Positions 37,458 to 46,193 are shown, counted from the stretch's first letter. The stretch is 64,000 nucleotides of DNA from an uncultured Alphaproteobacteria bacterium (GCA_943787445.1 CALSML010000017.1:146137-210136); one strand, 5' to 3'. Numbers and translations: made by a program. Notes: generated by a model from the letters alone, not told the origin.

Positions 37458-37754
37458 TCAGTCTTTTCCCTGACCCATTCGATTAGAGAATAGCTCGGGC
37501 TTTGCTTTAGCTGCCGTCCAAGTTGCAACCGTGATAGCCACAGCAGCGATTAAGATCACGTGCCCAAGGACGCTAACTGCAAAAATTGTGTAACTCCCGA
37601 TAGCTAACGAAAAGCTTATAGCCCACATGATTCCTAAAATCTGAAGAATGTAGTGTCGAACTGCTACATCAGGAATATTACGGAGCGGACTAACCTCGTG
37701 GTTGAACACAAAGTTCCACAAAAAAACGACAAAACTCAGAATTTTTTTGAACAT
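37458..37754 (-). CDS. Small membrane protein, unknown
   Basis: A 98-residue hydrophobic protein, not recognised. The N terminus MFKKILSFVVFLWNFVFNHE could insert as a helix. Two further helices are likely (YILQILGIMWAISFSLAIG and IFAVSVLGHVILIAAVAIT), followed by a charged tail ending SNRMGQGKD. Base composition is lower in GC than the chromosomal genes, as expected for imported DNA. The start is preceded by AGGAAAGTT, a fair ribosome-binding site. Confidence 0.5.
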   Translation of the reverse strand: MFKKILSFVVFLWNFVFNHEVSPLRNIPDVAVRHYILQILGIMWAISFSLAIGSYTIFAVSVLGHVILIAAVAITVATWTAAKAKPELFSNRMGQGKD

Positions 37755-38147
37755 AACTTTCCTAATTCATCAAAATCAAAACTTAAACCCATAAACGTTT
37801 TTGTCGAGACGTTTGAGGACGTGTCTAACCTGCAAGTCTTGGGCAATTCCTGATTAAAGTTCCTAATACTAGCGGCCGTACACCAAAATCCTTAGGTTGA
37901 TTCGTGCGCGCAGATTGGGCTGAACTTCACGAATGCTAAGATTTGATCTGCCTTAATGCCGCAAATGTGGAGCCTTCACAAGCTTAATACGGGACGACGG
38001 GTTCTAACTCACTCCCCAGATTTTCACCCGCTCCCCCCCAACACACTAGCCCCGGCTTTTAGCCTGAGTTTTTTAGTCGAGTATTGATGAAGCTGACGCG
38101 CTGGGCGAAGGTCGCTAAGAAAACTCAAGACTATTTAGGAATAGCTT
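37755..38147. other. AT-rich island gap
   Basis: About 390 bases of lower-GC DNA between two minus-strand genes. I see no convincing gene, tRNA or long repeat. The promoter of the small membrane-protein gene should lie at the left end. Confidence 0.4.
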
Positions 38148-38549
38148 TTACTCAACCGCAGAGCCTTCTCTTTGGATGGCGATCCAGACTTTGGTGTTTT
38201 TTCCAACGTTCACAGGCACAACACGCCAGTGCATGATGAAGGGCGTTCCATTTTTCTTGTAGTTTATTGCACGTCCTTCGAAACGCTTTCCGTCGGTCAA
38301 AGATTTCCGAAGGCGATCTAAAACTTTTTTATCGGTTGCAGTGCCCTGCAATATTCTGGGGGTTTTCCCGACTACCTCTGCGGGAGAATAGCCCGTAAGA
38401 GCTTTGAACGCTTTGTTTGCGAATAGTATTTTCCCATAGGCAGAAGAGTCAGTAATCAAAATCGAATCAAAGCTGTTATCGACCAACCCCTTAAGAGCAG
38501 ATAGCGTCAGCTTATTTTCATCCAAAATGTTGCTTAGAGAATCGGCCAT
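38148..38549 (-). CDS. Stand-alone PAS protein with LOV-like sequence but no photoactive cysteine
   Basis: A 133-residue protein made of one PAS domain. The core runs ILITDSSAYGKILFANKAF, TGYSPAEVVGKTPRILQG, and NYKKNGTPFIMHWRVVPV, and the overall pattern is that of LOV domains. The LOV motif GxNCRFLQ reads GKTPRILQ here, so the flavin-adduct cysteine is replaced by proline. It has no output domain. It lies 144 bases downstream of an FeS-type photolyase on the same strand, which may point to a light- or redox-related role, though a heme- or ligand-binding PAS is also possible. Confidence 0.75.
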   Translation of the reverse strand: MADSLSNILDENKLTLSALKGLVDNSFDSILITDSSAYGKILFANKAFKALTGYSPAEVVGKTPRILQGTATDKKVLDRLRKSLTDGKRFEGRAINYKKNGTPFIMHWRVVPVNVGKNTKVWIAIQREGSAVE

Positions 38550-38693
38550 TTTTTCCTCAGTGTGTTATTCAAATAATGAATTATTGTTCTACTTTAATTA
38601 GCGTTTGTAAACGGGTGTATCGAGCATCTAGCCCAAAATTCTGGGCCACCCCTGGGTGGTGTCAGTCTCGTGCGAACCAGTCTCCGAAGCGTG

Positions 38694-40259
38694 CTACTCG
38701 AGCGTTTCGAGAAACCACTCCGTATCTGCGCGAATGGTGTTCTGCCGCTCGGGGTCGAACCGGTCCCAGGTTTGGTAGGAACGGCCCAGGCGGGGGTTGC
38801 CATCCAGCGCCTCGCGGTTGCGGGCCAGAAAATCCCAATAGAGATAGTTGAACGGGCAGGCGTCTGCCCCTGTCTTGACGGTCACCTTGTAACGACAGTC
38901 CTGACAATAATCCGACATGCGATTGATGTAGTTGCCGCTTGCCGCGTAGGGCTTCGAGGCAAGCAGTCCGCCATCGGCGAACTGGCTCATTCCGAGTGTG
39001 TTGGGGAGCTCCACCCATTCGAAGGCGTCGGCATAGACCGCAAGATACCATTCGTGAACAGCCTTTGGATTGATGCCGGTCAGCATCGCGAAGTTGCCGG
39101 TCACCATCAGCCGCTGGATATGGTGGGCATAGGCATGGGCGCGGGTCTGTTCGATGCAGGCGCGCAGGCACGCCATATCCGTCTCGCCCGACCAGTAGAA
39201 ATCGGGCAGCGGTCGTTCATTTCTGAAGAAATTCCGGTCGGCATAGCCGGGGCCTTCAAGCCAGTAGATCCCGCGCACATATTCGCGCCAGCCGATGATC
39301 TGCCGGATGAATCCTTCGGCTGCGTTGAGGGGAATATCGCCGGCCTCGTAGGCGGCTTCGACCCGGCAACAGATCACGCGCGCATCCAGCAGGCCGACAT
39401 TGAGGTAAAGGGCGATCACGGCGTGATAGAGGAACGGTTCGTCCTGCAGCATGGCATCCTGGTAATCACCAAAACCCGGAAGAGCCTCCGCGACGAATTT
39501 CTCCAGCGCCGCCTCGGCCCCGGCACGGGTCACCGCGAACCAGAAGGGTTCGAGATCACCAAAATTCCCGGCGAAAGAAGTCTCGACGAGCGTCAAAACC
39601 TCTTCGGTGATTTCGTCCGGCTTCGTTTCCCGGGGCCGTGGAAAAGACATTCCGTCCTTCGGCGGTTTCCTGTTCTCGGCGTCGTAGTTCCACTTTCCGC
39701 CAACCGGCTTGCTGCCGTCCATCAGCAGCCCGGTTTCACGCCGCATGTCGCGATAGAAGTTTTCCATCCGGAGTTGCGTGCGACCCTCCGCCCAGTCCGC
39801 GAATTTCGCCCGCGAACAGAAGAAACGGTCATCGTCGAGTATTCTGAGGGGCACCTTGATCGCCTTGGCGCAGTCTTCAAGGGCGGATTGTAGCCGCCAC
39901 TCGCCGGGTTCCGTAACGAGCACCGACCCGCAGCGATGACGTTCCACCGCCCGTTCGATTTCTCCGGTGATCGTGCCGGTATTGCCCGAGTCATCGAGCC
40001 TGACCAGATCGACACTCCAGCCGGACTGTTCGAGTTCGGCTGCGAAATGGCGCATGGCCGAAAGCACGAAGGCGATCTTCTTTTTGTGATGCGGGACGTA
40101 GCCAGTCTCCGCGGCCACCTCGCTGATCAACACGACATCCCGATCCTTGTTCCCGGCACGAAGCGATGTCATGTCCGGCGAAAGCTGATCTCCCAAGATG
40201 GGAATAAGATTGCGCACAGGTCTGCCCTGAGGTGGCTCAAGCGCCCCAGACGTCGTCAT
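38694..40259 (-). CDS. FeS-BCP type cryptochrome/photolyase (PhrB-like)
   Basis: A 521-residue flavoprotein of the iron-sulfur bacterial cryptochrome/photolyase group, the prokaryotic (6-4) photolyases. The N-terminal alpha/beta domain opens LIPILGDQLSPDM. The FAD-binding helical domain has FIRQIIGWREYVRGIYW, HIQRLMVTGNFAML and WVELPNTLGMSQFADGG. The 4Fe-4S cysteines are seen in VICCRVE and in the C-terminal YCQDCRYKV and ACPFN. Such enzymes repair UV (6-4) photoproducts or sense light, with a lumazine antenna in studied members. It overlaps the upstream small membrane-protein gene by 23 bases. Confidence 0.93.
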   Translation of the reverse strand: MTTSGALEPPQGRPVRNLIPILGDQLSPDMTSLRAGNKDRDVVLISEVAAETGYVPHHKKKIAFVLSAMRHFAAELEQSGWSVDLVRLDDSGNTGTITGEIERAVERHRCGSVLVTEPGEWRLQSALEDCAKAIKVPLRILDDDRFFCSRAKFADWAEGRTQLRMENFYRDMRRETGLLMDGSKPVGGKWNYDAENRKPPKDGMSFPRPRETKPDEITEEVLTLVETSFAGNFGDLEPFWFAVTRAGAEAALEKFVAEALPGFGDYQDAMLQDEPFLYHAVIALYLNVGLLDARVICCRVEAAYEAGDIPLNAAEGFIRQIIGWREYVRGIYWLEGPGYADRNFFRNERPLPDFYWSGETDMACLRACIEQTRAHAYAHHIQRLMVTGNFAMLTGINPKAVHEWYLAVYADAFEWVELPNTLGMSQFADGGLLASKPYAASGNYINRMSDYCQDCRYKVTVKTGADACPFNYLYWDFLARNREALDGNPRLGRSYQTWDRFDPERQNTIRADTEWFLETLE

Positions 40260-40530
40260 ACCGCGCGGTGCCGTCCGCTTTCGGATGGTCGCGATAGGTG
40301 GTCATCTTACGTGCCGAATAGAAGGTTGCGCCGGTGAAGGCCACGCCCATTGCGAAGAGTACATGCACGGCAACGAGTTCTCCGTACCAAAGCCATGCGC
40401 CGGCCATCGTGCAGAAGATGGTCGTCCACATGAGGCTCAGCACCACCATGACTTGAAAGCGCTGCTGCGGCAGAAGATCACGCAGCGGGTTGCGGTTGGA
40501 ATCCATGATGGTTTTGTAAATCGACAGCAT
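40237..40530 (-). CDS. Small two-helix membrane protein upstream of the photolyase
   Basis: A 97-residue protein that I do not recognise. A basic, proline-containing N terminus (SIYKTIMDSNRNPLRDLLPQ) precedes two membrane helices (VMVVLSLMWTTIFCTMAGAWL and VAVHVLFAMGVAFTGATFY), followed by a hydrophilic tail TTYRDHPKADGTARYDD. ATG at 40530 is preferred; the longer frame to 40695 has no family support. Overlap with the photolyase start suggests co-expression. Confidence 0.65.
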   Translation of the reverse strand: MLSIYKTIMDSNRNPLRDLLPQQRFQVMVVLSLMWTTIFCTMAGAWLWYGELVAVHVLFAMGVAFTGATFYSARKMTTYRDHPKADGTARYDDVWGA

Positions 40531-40735
40531 CGAACAGGCCTCCTTGAGAAACACTTTGACTACGCCGGATTCCGGGTAACGGATCAGGTCTGGAGCATGA
40601 GGCTTCCTCAGGGGAGCCATGCAACTGTCGGACATCCAGTTTTTCTCGCGTTTCGTATGATCGGCCTGTTCTGTTGGTGCAATGACTGCTCCCAAAATGG
40701 GGTGGTGGCCCTGTCTGCTCCGGCCATTGTCCTTC

Positions 40736-41581
40736 CCCCCTAAAACTGGGCCACTATTTTCAGAGACTGAAGGGTGATGTGATGGCTCGGAAACGTTATT
40801 CGGATGAGGACATACTCAAGCTGCTGCGTGAGATTGAGGTGAAGCTGTCGACTGGCAGTGACGTGCCGTCGGCCTGTCGTGGCGTGGGTATTAATGATGC
40901 CACTTACTACAACTGGCACAAGCGGTTTGGCGGGATGGGGAAGTCTCAACTGTCGGAACTTCGCGCTCTTGAGAAAGAGAATGTGCGGCTGAAGAAGATC
41001 GTCGCGGAACTCGAACTCGACAAGCTGATCCTCAAGGAAAGCCTGACCCACCTAAAGCTCAGGGCCTGACGACAGAGCAGCTCCGTCAGGCCGTGATCCA
41101 TACGCGTCAGAAGCTCGCGACGTCAGAGAGACGGACATGCCGGGTGATCAGACTGGCGCGAAGAAGGCCTTCAAATGCCGCAACGGCACAAGAAGCGCCG
41201 ACGGCTCTACCACAAGGATGCTTCGATCATACGGCTGCGGCCGACCCATCCGAACCACGTCTGGAGCATCGACTTTGTACACGACAAGCTCGACAGCGGT
41301 CGGAGTTACAAGATGCTGACAGTTCTCGACGAGTACACCCGTCAGGCTCTAGCGGTCGCGGTTCGCACCAGGATGGGAGCTGAGGGTATTCTTGAGGCGC
41401 TCTACCCGCTACTCCTGCGCCGCGAGGTGCTCAACGCCGAATGGTTCACCACAACAAAGCAGGCTCAGGTCGTCATCAACCAGTGGCTGAGACAGTACAA
41501 TAACATCCGCCCAAATCAGGCCCTCAACATGCGCCCTCCTGTTCCAGAAACCCTAATCAGGAATGGCCCAGAACTTGGGGG
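40736..41581 (+). mobile_element. IS3-family remnant with internal deletions
   Basis: An 846-bp element with related ends: 40736-40753 (CCCCC-TAAAACTGGGCCA) and the complement of 41564-41581 (CCCCCAAGTTCTGGGCCA). It holds an intact orfA and a collapsed orfB, against about 1.2 kb for a complete relative. It is a different IS3 type from the element at 35960 and is in the opposite orientation. Confidence 0.8.
40779..41069 (+). CDS. IS3-family transposase orfA
   Basis: A 96-residue IS3 orfA: KRYSDEDILKLLREIEV, the HTH segment GVGINDATYYNWHKRFGGM, and the heptad region LRALEKENVRLKKIVAELE. It appears intact, but without a working orfB it cannot drive transposition. Start could be the first or second of two adjacent ATG codons. 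Confidence 0.8.
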   Translation: MMARKRYSDEDILKLLREIEVKLSTGSDVPSACRGVGINDATYYNWHKRFGGMGKSQLSELRALEKENVRLKKIVAELELDKLILKESLTHLKLRA

Positions 41582-41639
41582 CTGGACATTTCGTGGTCCC
41601 CTCGTGGTCCACGGAGAGAACAGAACAGTATGGGATTAG
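41091..41639 (+). pseudogene. IS3 transposase orfB, internally deleted
   Basis: Pieces of orfB remain: IHTRQKLATSERRTCRVIRLA, then after a deletion and frame change RLRPTHPNHVWSIDFVHD with the first catalytic Asp and MLTVLDEYTRQALAVAV, then after a second deletion QWLRQYNNIRPNQALNMRPP. The middle of the rve core with the second Asp and the catalytic Glu is missing. The frame runs a little beyond the right inverted repeat before stopping at 41639. Confidence 0.8.
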
Positions 41640-41721
41640 CAGCGATATTCTTGGTTGCGGGGGCTAGACACACGCTACTACCAACTCAGTATCGGCCCAG
41701 TTAAAATGCTGCGGTGCGCCG

Positions 41722-42060
41722 TCAAAATAGCACCAACGCCCAAATCACAACGACGACGATTAACGCTACAAACACAGCCGCGGAGCCCATATCCTTGGCC
41801 TGTTTTGAGAGCGGGTGAATCTCGGATCCAATTCTATCGACTGTCGCCTCAATGGCGCTGTTAAGAAGCTCCACGATCAGCACCAAAAAGACCGAGGCTA
41901 TCAAAACAGCACGCTCGAGGCCACTTTCTCCTGCCCAGAAGGCTACTGGAACGAGAACGATGGACAGCACGCACTCCAGACGAAAAGCAACAGAGGTTTT
42001 CCACGCCGCAACTAGGCCTGCAATCGAGTACAGCAATGCCGTAATGCGTCCTTCCAACAT
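41722..42060 (-). CDS. dgkA: Diacylglycerol kinase
   Basis: A 112-residue integral membrane kinase with three helices. The family signature ELLNSAIEATVDRIG with its acidic Mg-ATP residues lies near residue 65, followed by KQAKDMGSAAVF. DgkA phosphorylates diacylglycerol to phosphatidic acid and recycles lipid by-products. It lies inside the island, on the opposite strand from the pterin/PLD cassette; a lipid link with the PLD-like gene at 44504 is possible but unproven. Confidence 0.9.
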   Translation of the reverse strand: MLEGRITALLYSIAGLVAAWKTSVAFRLECVLSIVLVPVAFWAGESGLERAVLIASVFLVLIVELLNSAIEATVDRIGSEIHPLSKQAKDMGSAAVFVALIVVVVIWALVLF

Positions 42061-42581
42061 TGCGCTATCGCCGCTGATAGTTTCGGGGCAAGGTGGTCCG
42101 GATTAAATCTCTTGCTATCAAAATCAATTGTTCTCGATTTGCGCCAATAGGCGAAACTCCAAAATGCGCCGTGATAAGATCTTTACCAATACGGACAAAC
42201 CTTTGGCTTTCGGACTGCAACCACCCTTGCCCGCATCTTTGCTTGCACGATTTTAAAACGCCCATCGTGAATGTTGGCACAACTTTCGGTAAAGAATTTA
42301 TACACCTTAGCTGAATGTATTACTGGCACCTGGCACAAGCCATCAAAGACTTCAGGTTACTGAAATTACAGGAATTGCCCTAGCCTTGAGATAAATGAGG
42401 TAAAGCACCACCTGTTTGTGCAGTGTATCATTCGTCATTCTTCAACCACCATTTTCAGCCTCAAGCGGGACATCGCTTTCATCGAGCAGTCGCTTCGCTT
42501 AAAGACTGAGCGCGCATATCCAAACAAAAAAGGCCTCCTCTATAATGACGTATCTAAAAAATGGGCTGATCAAGTAATCTC
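42061..42581. other. Island gap between dgkA and the methyltransferase cassette
   Basis: About 520 bases of lower-GC DNA. A 71-codon minus-strand frame at 42065-42280 ends just upstream of the dgkA start, but I see no family match and no strong start. No tRNA or clear repeat was found. The promoter of the methyltransferase cassette probably lies at the right end, where the sequence is AT-rich. Confidence 0.4.
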
Positions 42582-43370
42582 ATGTATGACGAAAACACCT
42601 CCGAGTATGAAAGATTCGCCGAGATCTATGAGGTCTGGACTTCTACGGCGGCCTCTACCAATCAAAATCTTGCATTTTACATCGACACATATCTAGCGGC
42701 TCAGGGTAGCATTGTCGAATTGGGGATTGGTGATGGGAGGATAGCCATCGAGGCGGCACGCCGGGGATGTAGTCTGACGGGAGTTGACCTGTCGCCGGCA
42801 ATGCTTGATCGGTGCCGCAAGCTTTCTGCGGAAGCAGGTGTTGCCGATCGATTGACATTAATTGAGTCAGATTTCCGTCACTTCGATATACCGGCTCCAG
42901 CAACCCTGATTACTTTGCCCTACCACAGCATCGGTCATCTTCCGAGCATCGACGACAAGCGTGAGGCGATCCAGCACATTTTCGAGAATCTAAGCCCAGG
43001 CGGGATTTTCGTGTTCGATGACTTCTTCATGACCCCGCAACTTATGAGCCACATGCGTGCGGTACAGTTGCGCGCGGCGTATCAGAATACACAGGGCAAC
43101 GACTGCCTACTGTGGGTGACATCCCTGATCGACGAGTTGAAACAATCGATTTCCGTGGTCACCTGGGAGGATATCCTCGACGATAATGAGGAAATGCAAA
43201 AGCGTCACTACCGCCGCCTGAGCCTGAGCTGGCTGGAACCCGATCAGATCAGCGCACTGTTGATTGACACCGGATTCACTATCGAAGCGTGTTTTGGTGA
43301 TTTTCAACGCACGCCATTCGAGACAGCAAGGGCAAGCGAACAAGTGTGGGTCGCGCGTAAGCCTGACTAA
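42582..43370 (+). CDS. SAM-dependent methyltransferase (class I)
   Basis: A 262-residue methyltransferase. SAM motif I is VELGIGDGRIAIEAARRG near residue 45, followed by LTGVDLSPAMLDRC (motif post-I) and the motif IV region ATLITLPYHSIGHLP, where the expected aspartate is replaced. The C-terminal half contains RHYRRLSLSWLEPDQISALL, common in small-molecule methyltransferases. It is the first gene of a four-gene cassette with FolB-like, SDR and PLD-like genes, so a pterin or lipid-linked substrate is possible. Confidence 0.85.
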   Translation: MYDENTSEYERFAEIYEVWTSTAASTNQNLAFYIDTYLAAQGSIVELGIGDGRIAIEAARRGCSLTGVDLSPAMLDRCRKLSAEAGVADRLTLIESDFRHFDIPAPATLITLPYHSIGHLPSIDDKREAIQHIFENLSPGGIFVFDDFFMTPQLMSHMRAVQLRAAYQNTQGNDCLLWVTSLIDELKQSISVVTWEDILDDNEEMQKRHYRRLSLSWLEPDQISALLIDTGFTIEACFGDFQRTPFETARASEQVWVARKPD

Positions 43371-43397
43371 CGCGACTAAAAAGGGAGACTAACAGTT

Positions 43398-43757
43398 TTG
43401 ATAGCGACTACAGGACTCAATAGTTTGCACATTGACTGCATCGTAGGTGTCTATGCATTCGAACGCGAACGAACCCAGCCAATCATAATGAACATCGAGC
43501 TGGACTACGATTTTGCCGCAGCCGCGGCCTCTGACGCCATCGGGGACGCCGTCGACTATGATCTTATCGCACGCGGCGTGACGGAGTTACTTCATGAGCG
43601 AAAGTTCGTGTTGCTAGAGGCGATGGCCGAAGAGACAGCAAAATTGCTGTTCGAGCAGCACGCGTTGGCGCAAACCGTCAGACTTGAAATCCGCAAACCC
43701 GAAGCCGTACCAGCCGCTGAATGCTCATTCGTGCGCCTAGAGCGCAACCGCGTATGA
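43398..43757 (+). CDS. FolB/FolX-like dihydroneopterin aldolase or epimerase
   Basis: A 119-residue tunnelling-fold protein. The N-terminal LNSLHIDCIVGVYAFERERTQ matches the FolB pattern, including the Glu/Gln region used for pterin binding. DAVDYDLIARGVTELL and LLEAMAEETAKLLF follow, ending with the VRLEIRKPEAVPAAECSFVRL strand. Start is TTG at 43398 with a GGGAGACT site. FolB releases 6-hydroxymethyl-dihydropterin; FolX relatives epimerise dihydroneopterin phosphate. Its stop overlaps the SDR start (ATGA). Island location suggests a dedicated rather than housekeeping folate role. Confidence 0.85.
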   Translation: MIATTGLNSLHIDCIVGVYAFERERTQPIIMNIELDYDFAAAAASDAIGDAVDYDLIARGVTELLHERKFVLLEAMAEETAKLLFEQHALAQTVRLEIRKPEAVPAAECSFVRLERNRV

Positions 43758-44485
43758 GTGAGCCACGCCCGGTAGCAGTGGTTACGGGCGGCGCGCGCCG
43801 GCTTGGCCGTCAACTATGCATGACATTGGCTGCACGAGGGTTTGACCTAGTCATTCTGTACCGTGACTCGCGTCGTGATGCGCAATCGCTTCAAGAGGAG
43901 ATCGCTGCCCTGAGGCTGGGGGGGCGCACTCGTTCCCTGTCTGTCGATGTATCCGACAAAACTCAGGTGGAGACGCTATTCAACGACGTCGCCAGAACTG
44001 AGGGGCGGCTGGACCTGCTGATTAACAATGTCGGCAACTACAACCCGCAACATGTCACCCAGCTTGATCCAACGGTCTGGGACGCGACCCTTTCGGCCAA
44101 TCTATCGGGCGCCTACTACTGCTGTTATCACGCGCTGAAGTTGATGTCCGCTGGCAGCAACATCATCAATATCGGCATGGCTGGACTCGAAGGGGCCCGC
44201 GCCGATGTTCAAGGAACTGATTATTTCGTCAGCAAATCAGGACTTCTGGTACTGACCCGATCTCTGGCTGCTGCCTACGGTGAGCAACAGATCAGGGTCA
44301 ACATGGTTTCTCCGGGACAGCTCGACAACTCGATTGATCTGCCGCCACCTCATGAGATCGGAGCATGGGTGCCGCTGGGTAGGCCCGGCAGCCTGCAGGA
44401 GGTCGCGCAGGCGGTCGAGTATCTGCTCGAAGCGAACTATGTTACCGGCGTAAATATCGATGTTTCCGGTGGTTATCGTCTCTAA
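43754..44485 (+). CDS. Pteridine reductase/FolM-like SDR oxidoreductase
   Basis: A 243-residue SDR. The cofactor motif is TGGARRLG, with the arginine pair typical of NADPH-dependent pteridine reductases, followed by LLINNVGNYNP and the YFVSKSG catalytic Tyr/Lys. The usual catalytic serine segment reads NIGMAGLEG, without serine, as also happens in pteridine-reductase-like SDRs. It ends YVTGVNIDVSGGYRL. It is translationally coupled to the FolB-like gene, so it probably reduces a dihydropterin to the tetrahydro form, as FolM does for monapterin (inference). Confidence 0.82.
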   Translation: MSEPRPVAVVTGGARRLGRQLCMTLAARGFDLVILYRDSRRDAQSLQEEIAALRLGGRTRSLSVDVSDKTQVETLFNDVARTEGRLDLLINNVGNYNPQHVTQLDPTVWDATLSANLSGAYYCCYHALKLMSAGSNIINIGMAGLEGARADVQGTDYFVSKSGLLVLTRSLAAAYGEQQIRVNMVSPGQLDNSIDLPPPHEIGAWVPLGRPGSLQEVAQAVEYLLEANYVTGVNIDVSGGYRL

Positions 44486-44503
44486 CATTATCGTCTTTGA
44501 CGG

Positions 44504-45664
44504 ATGCTGAGCGCATCCCGCGCACGGCCGCTTTGGAACCGCGCCGCCGAATGGAACTGCCGTCTCGAGATGATCGAAACTGCTAGGCAGTTCCTATACC
44601 TCTCGACCTTTTATATAGAATACGACCGCTTTGGTATCGCGGCACTGGCGGCTCTCCTGCGAGCCCAGCGTCGCGGCGTCGAGATCAATCTGTTGATAGA
44701 TGGGTTCGGTCAGATGCTGGGCAATGTATTGATGTCGAAACAGGACAGGCAAGCGCTAGCCATCGGGTTGCAGGAACTGCAGGCGGCTGGGGCAACAGTA
44801 ACGACTTATCGGCCGAAACACTTCATGCAACGACGACTTGGTGGAGGCCAGCATGTCAAGCTGCAGGTATCCGAGGCTGGCGAGGCGATATTCGGCAGCA
44901 GCAACCTGACCCGATCCTCTTTCGAGGGATGGAACGAATACTCAGTCACCCTCCGCGGTTCGGTAGTTACTGCGTTGCTGCAAAGCTACCGGCAAATTGG
45001 CGGTACAGTCCAGGCAGCTCACCTTCGTCAGCTTGAAGACGCCGCCCAGTCAACTGTCGTGGAGCAACCAGCCATTGAGCTTGAATACTGGTTCTGCAAC
45101 CCAAACCTTGCCCAGGGCGCCTTTGGTCCCTTGGGCTGGCGCGGCCCCAACTCCGTGACGGAACGATTACTGGAGATGGTGCATGAAGCCCGTGAAACCA
45201 TCGAGATCACCAGTTTCTACTTCAAGCCGGTGCCGGCGTTGATGGATGCTTTGGTCGCGGCGGCCACGCGGGGGGTACTTGTCGACGTGTATCATTCACA
45301 TCGAGAGGCTTTGCCCGCAACAGACCTCGCTTGGATAGCATCGGCCACTGGCTTTGAGAAGTTGCTTAGCTCGGGGGTTCGAATCTTCGAAAACCGTCAC
45401 GGTGAGCACTCAAAGATTATACTGGTGGATCGCACTCGTGTAGCCTTTGGTAGCTACAACTTCGAGGATGCGGCCCATGACCGATTGGCCGAAGCTATGC
45501 TGGCCTCGCGTGATCGCCACCTGGTCACTCCCGCAGCCAATATCTTCGATGGGCTACAGCACGACCCGGACAACGTAATCGTGACTCCAGCGACTATGGC
45601 AGCGCTACCAGGGTCTTTGCAACGGCGCCTCGCCTTGTACGGTCGTTTCAAAAGATGGATGTAG
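44504..45664 (+). CDS. Phospholipase D-like / cardiolipin-synthase-like protein
   Basis: A 386-residue PLD-superfamily protein with two HKD-type motifs. The first is QHVKLQVSEAGEAIFGSSNLTRS in family terms (HxK present, the Asp position weak) and the second is GEHSKIILVDRTRVAFGSYNF near residue 306. No N-terminal membrane helix is visible, unlike housekeeping cardiolipin synthases. Members cleave or transfer phosphodiester bonds, often on phospholipids. It closes the cassette of methyltransferase, FolB-like and SDR genes; linking a pterin to a lipid head group is one speculative idea. Confidence 0.8.
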   Translation: MLSASRARPLWNRAAEWNCRLEMIETARQFLYLSTFYIEYDRFGIAALAALLRAQRRGVEINLLIDGFGQMLGNVLMSKQDRQALAIGLQELQAAGATVTTYRPKHFMQRRLGGGQHVKLQVSEAGEAIFGSSNLTRSSFEGWNEYSVTLRGSVVTALLQSYRQIGGTVQAAHLRQLEDAAQSTVVEQPAIELEYWFCNPNLAQGAFGPLGWRGPNSVTERLLEMVHEARETIEITSFYFKPVPALMDALVAAATRGVLVDVYHSHREALPATDLAWIASATGFEKLLSSGVRIFENRHGEHSKIILVDRTRVAFGSYNFEDAAHDRLAEAMLASRDRHLVTPAANIFDGLQHDPDNVIVTPATMAALPGSLQRRLALYGRFKRWM

Positions 45665-46027
45665 CTACGAACGACTGAGGCCGAGTGCCTCGCCGCCCTT
45701 AGCCGTTACTCCTCGCCGGGGGCGAGGCGTTCCTGCGGAACCTGCTGGCGCAGCGCGCGCCAACCAAACCGAGTGACCTTCATCACCCCCTGTAGTTCTT
45801 CGCCACGCACTCACCGGCGAGTTTCTGTGGCGTAGAACAACTAAGATTGCCGACGGTGTTGCCCACATCATCAGACTGTATCGTGCGATAAATATTGGGC
45901 ATACTCACATCATATCCAACACGCTGACAGCTGCGCCCACCACAACATTTTTGTGGTATGAAATGTGGTATGGATATTCATGAATTACATGTTTCACAAT
46001 TATAACAAATAGTTGTACCATACAGTT
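45665..46027. other. Non-coding gap at the right edge of the genomic island
   Basis: About 360 bases with no credible gene. It holds the right direct repeat at 45952-45970 and, between that and selC, an AT-rich stretch of 57 bases that probably contains the selC promoter. Confidence 0.5.
45952..45970 (+). repeat. Right direct repeat of the genomic island
   Basis: TGTGGTATGAAATGTGGTA, one mismatch from the copy at 34353-34371 and in the same orientation. It lies 57 bases upstream of the 5' end of selC. Confidence 0.65.
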
Positions 46028-46123
46028 GGAGGAGGACCGTTCCCCGGTGGGGCGCCCGGTCTTCAAAACCGGTGAGGGGCGTTAGACGTGCCTGGTGGGT
46101 TCGACTCCCACCCTCTTCCGCCA
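46028..46123 (+). tRNA. selC: tRNA-Sec (anticodon TCA)
   Basis: A 96-nt tRNA with the features special to bacterial selenocysteine tRNA: an eight-base acceptor stem (GGAGGAGG with CCTCTTCC, one G-T pair), the anticodon loop CTTCAAA with TCA at 46063-46065 on a CCGGT/ACCGG stem, a long variable arm, a T arm with GGTTCGACTCC, and an encoded CCA end. The arrangement aligns well with E. coli selC. It is charged with serine, converted by SelA and delivered by SelB to UGA codons. selD begins 70 bases downstream. Confidence 0.97.
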
Positions 46124-46193
46124 ATTTTCCGTGCTGGCGCAGTGTCACGGAATGTGGCCCGCACGCGAACAACACCGGCGAATTCGATACCCC

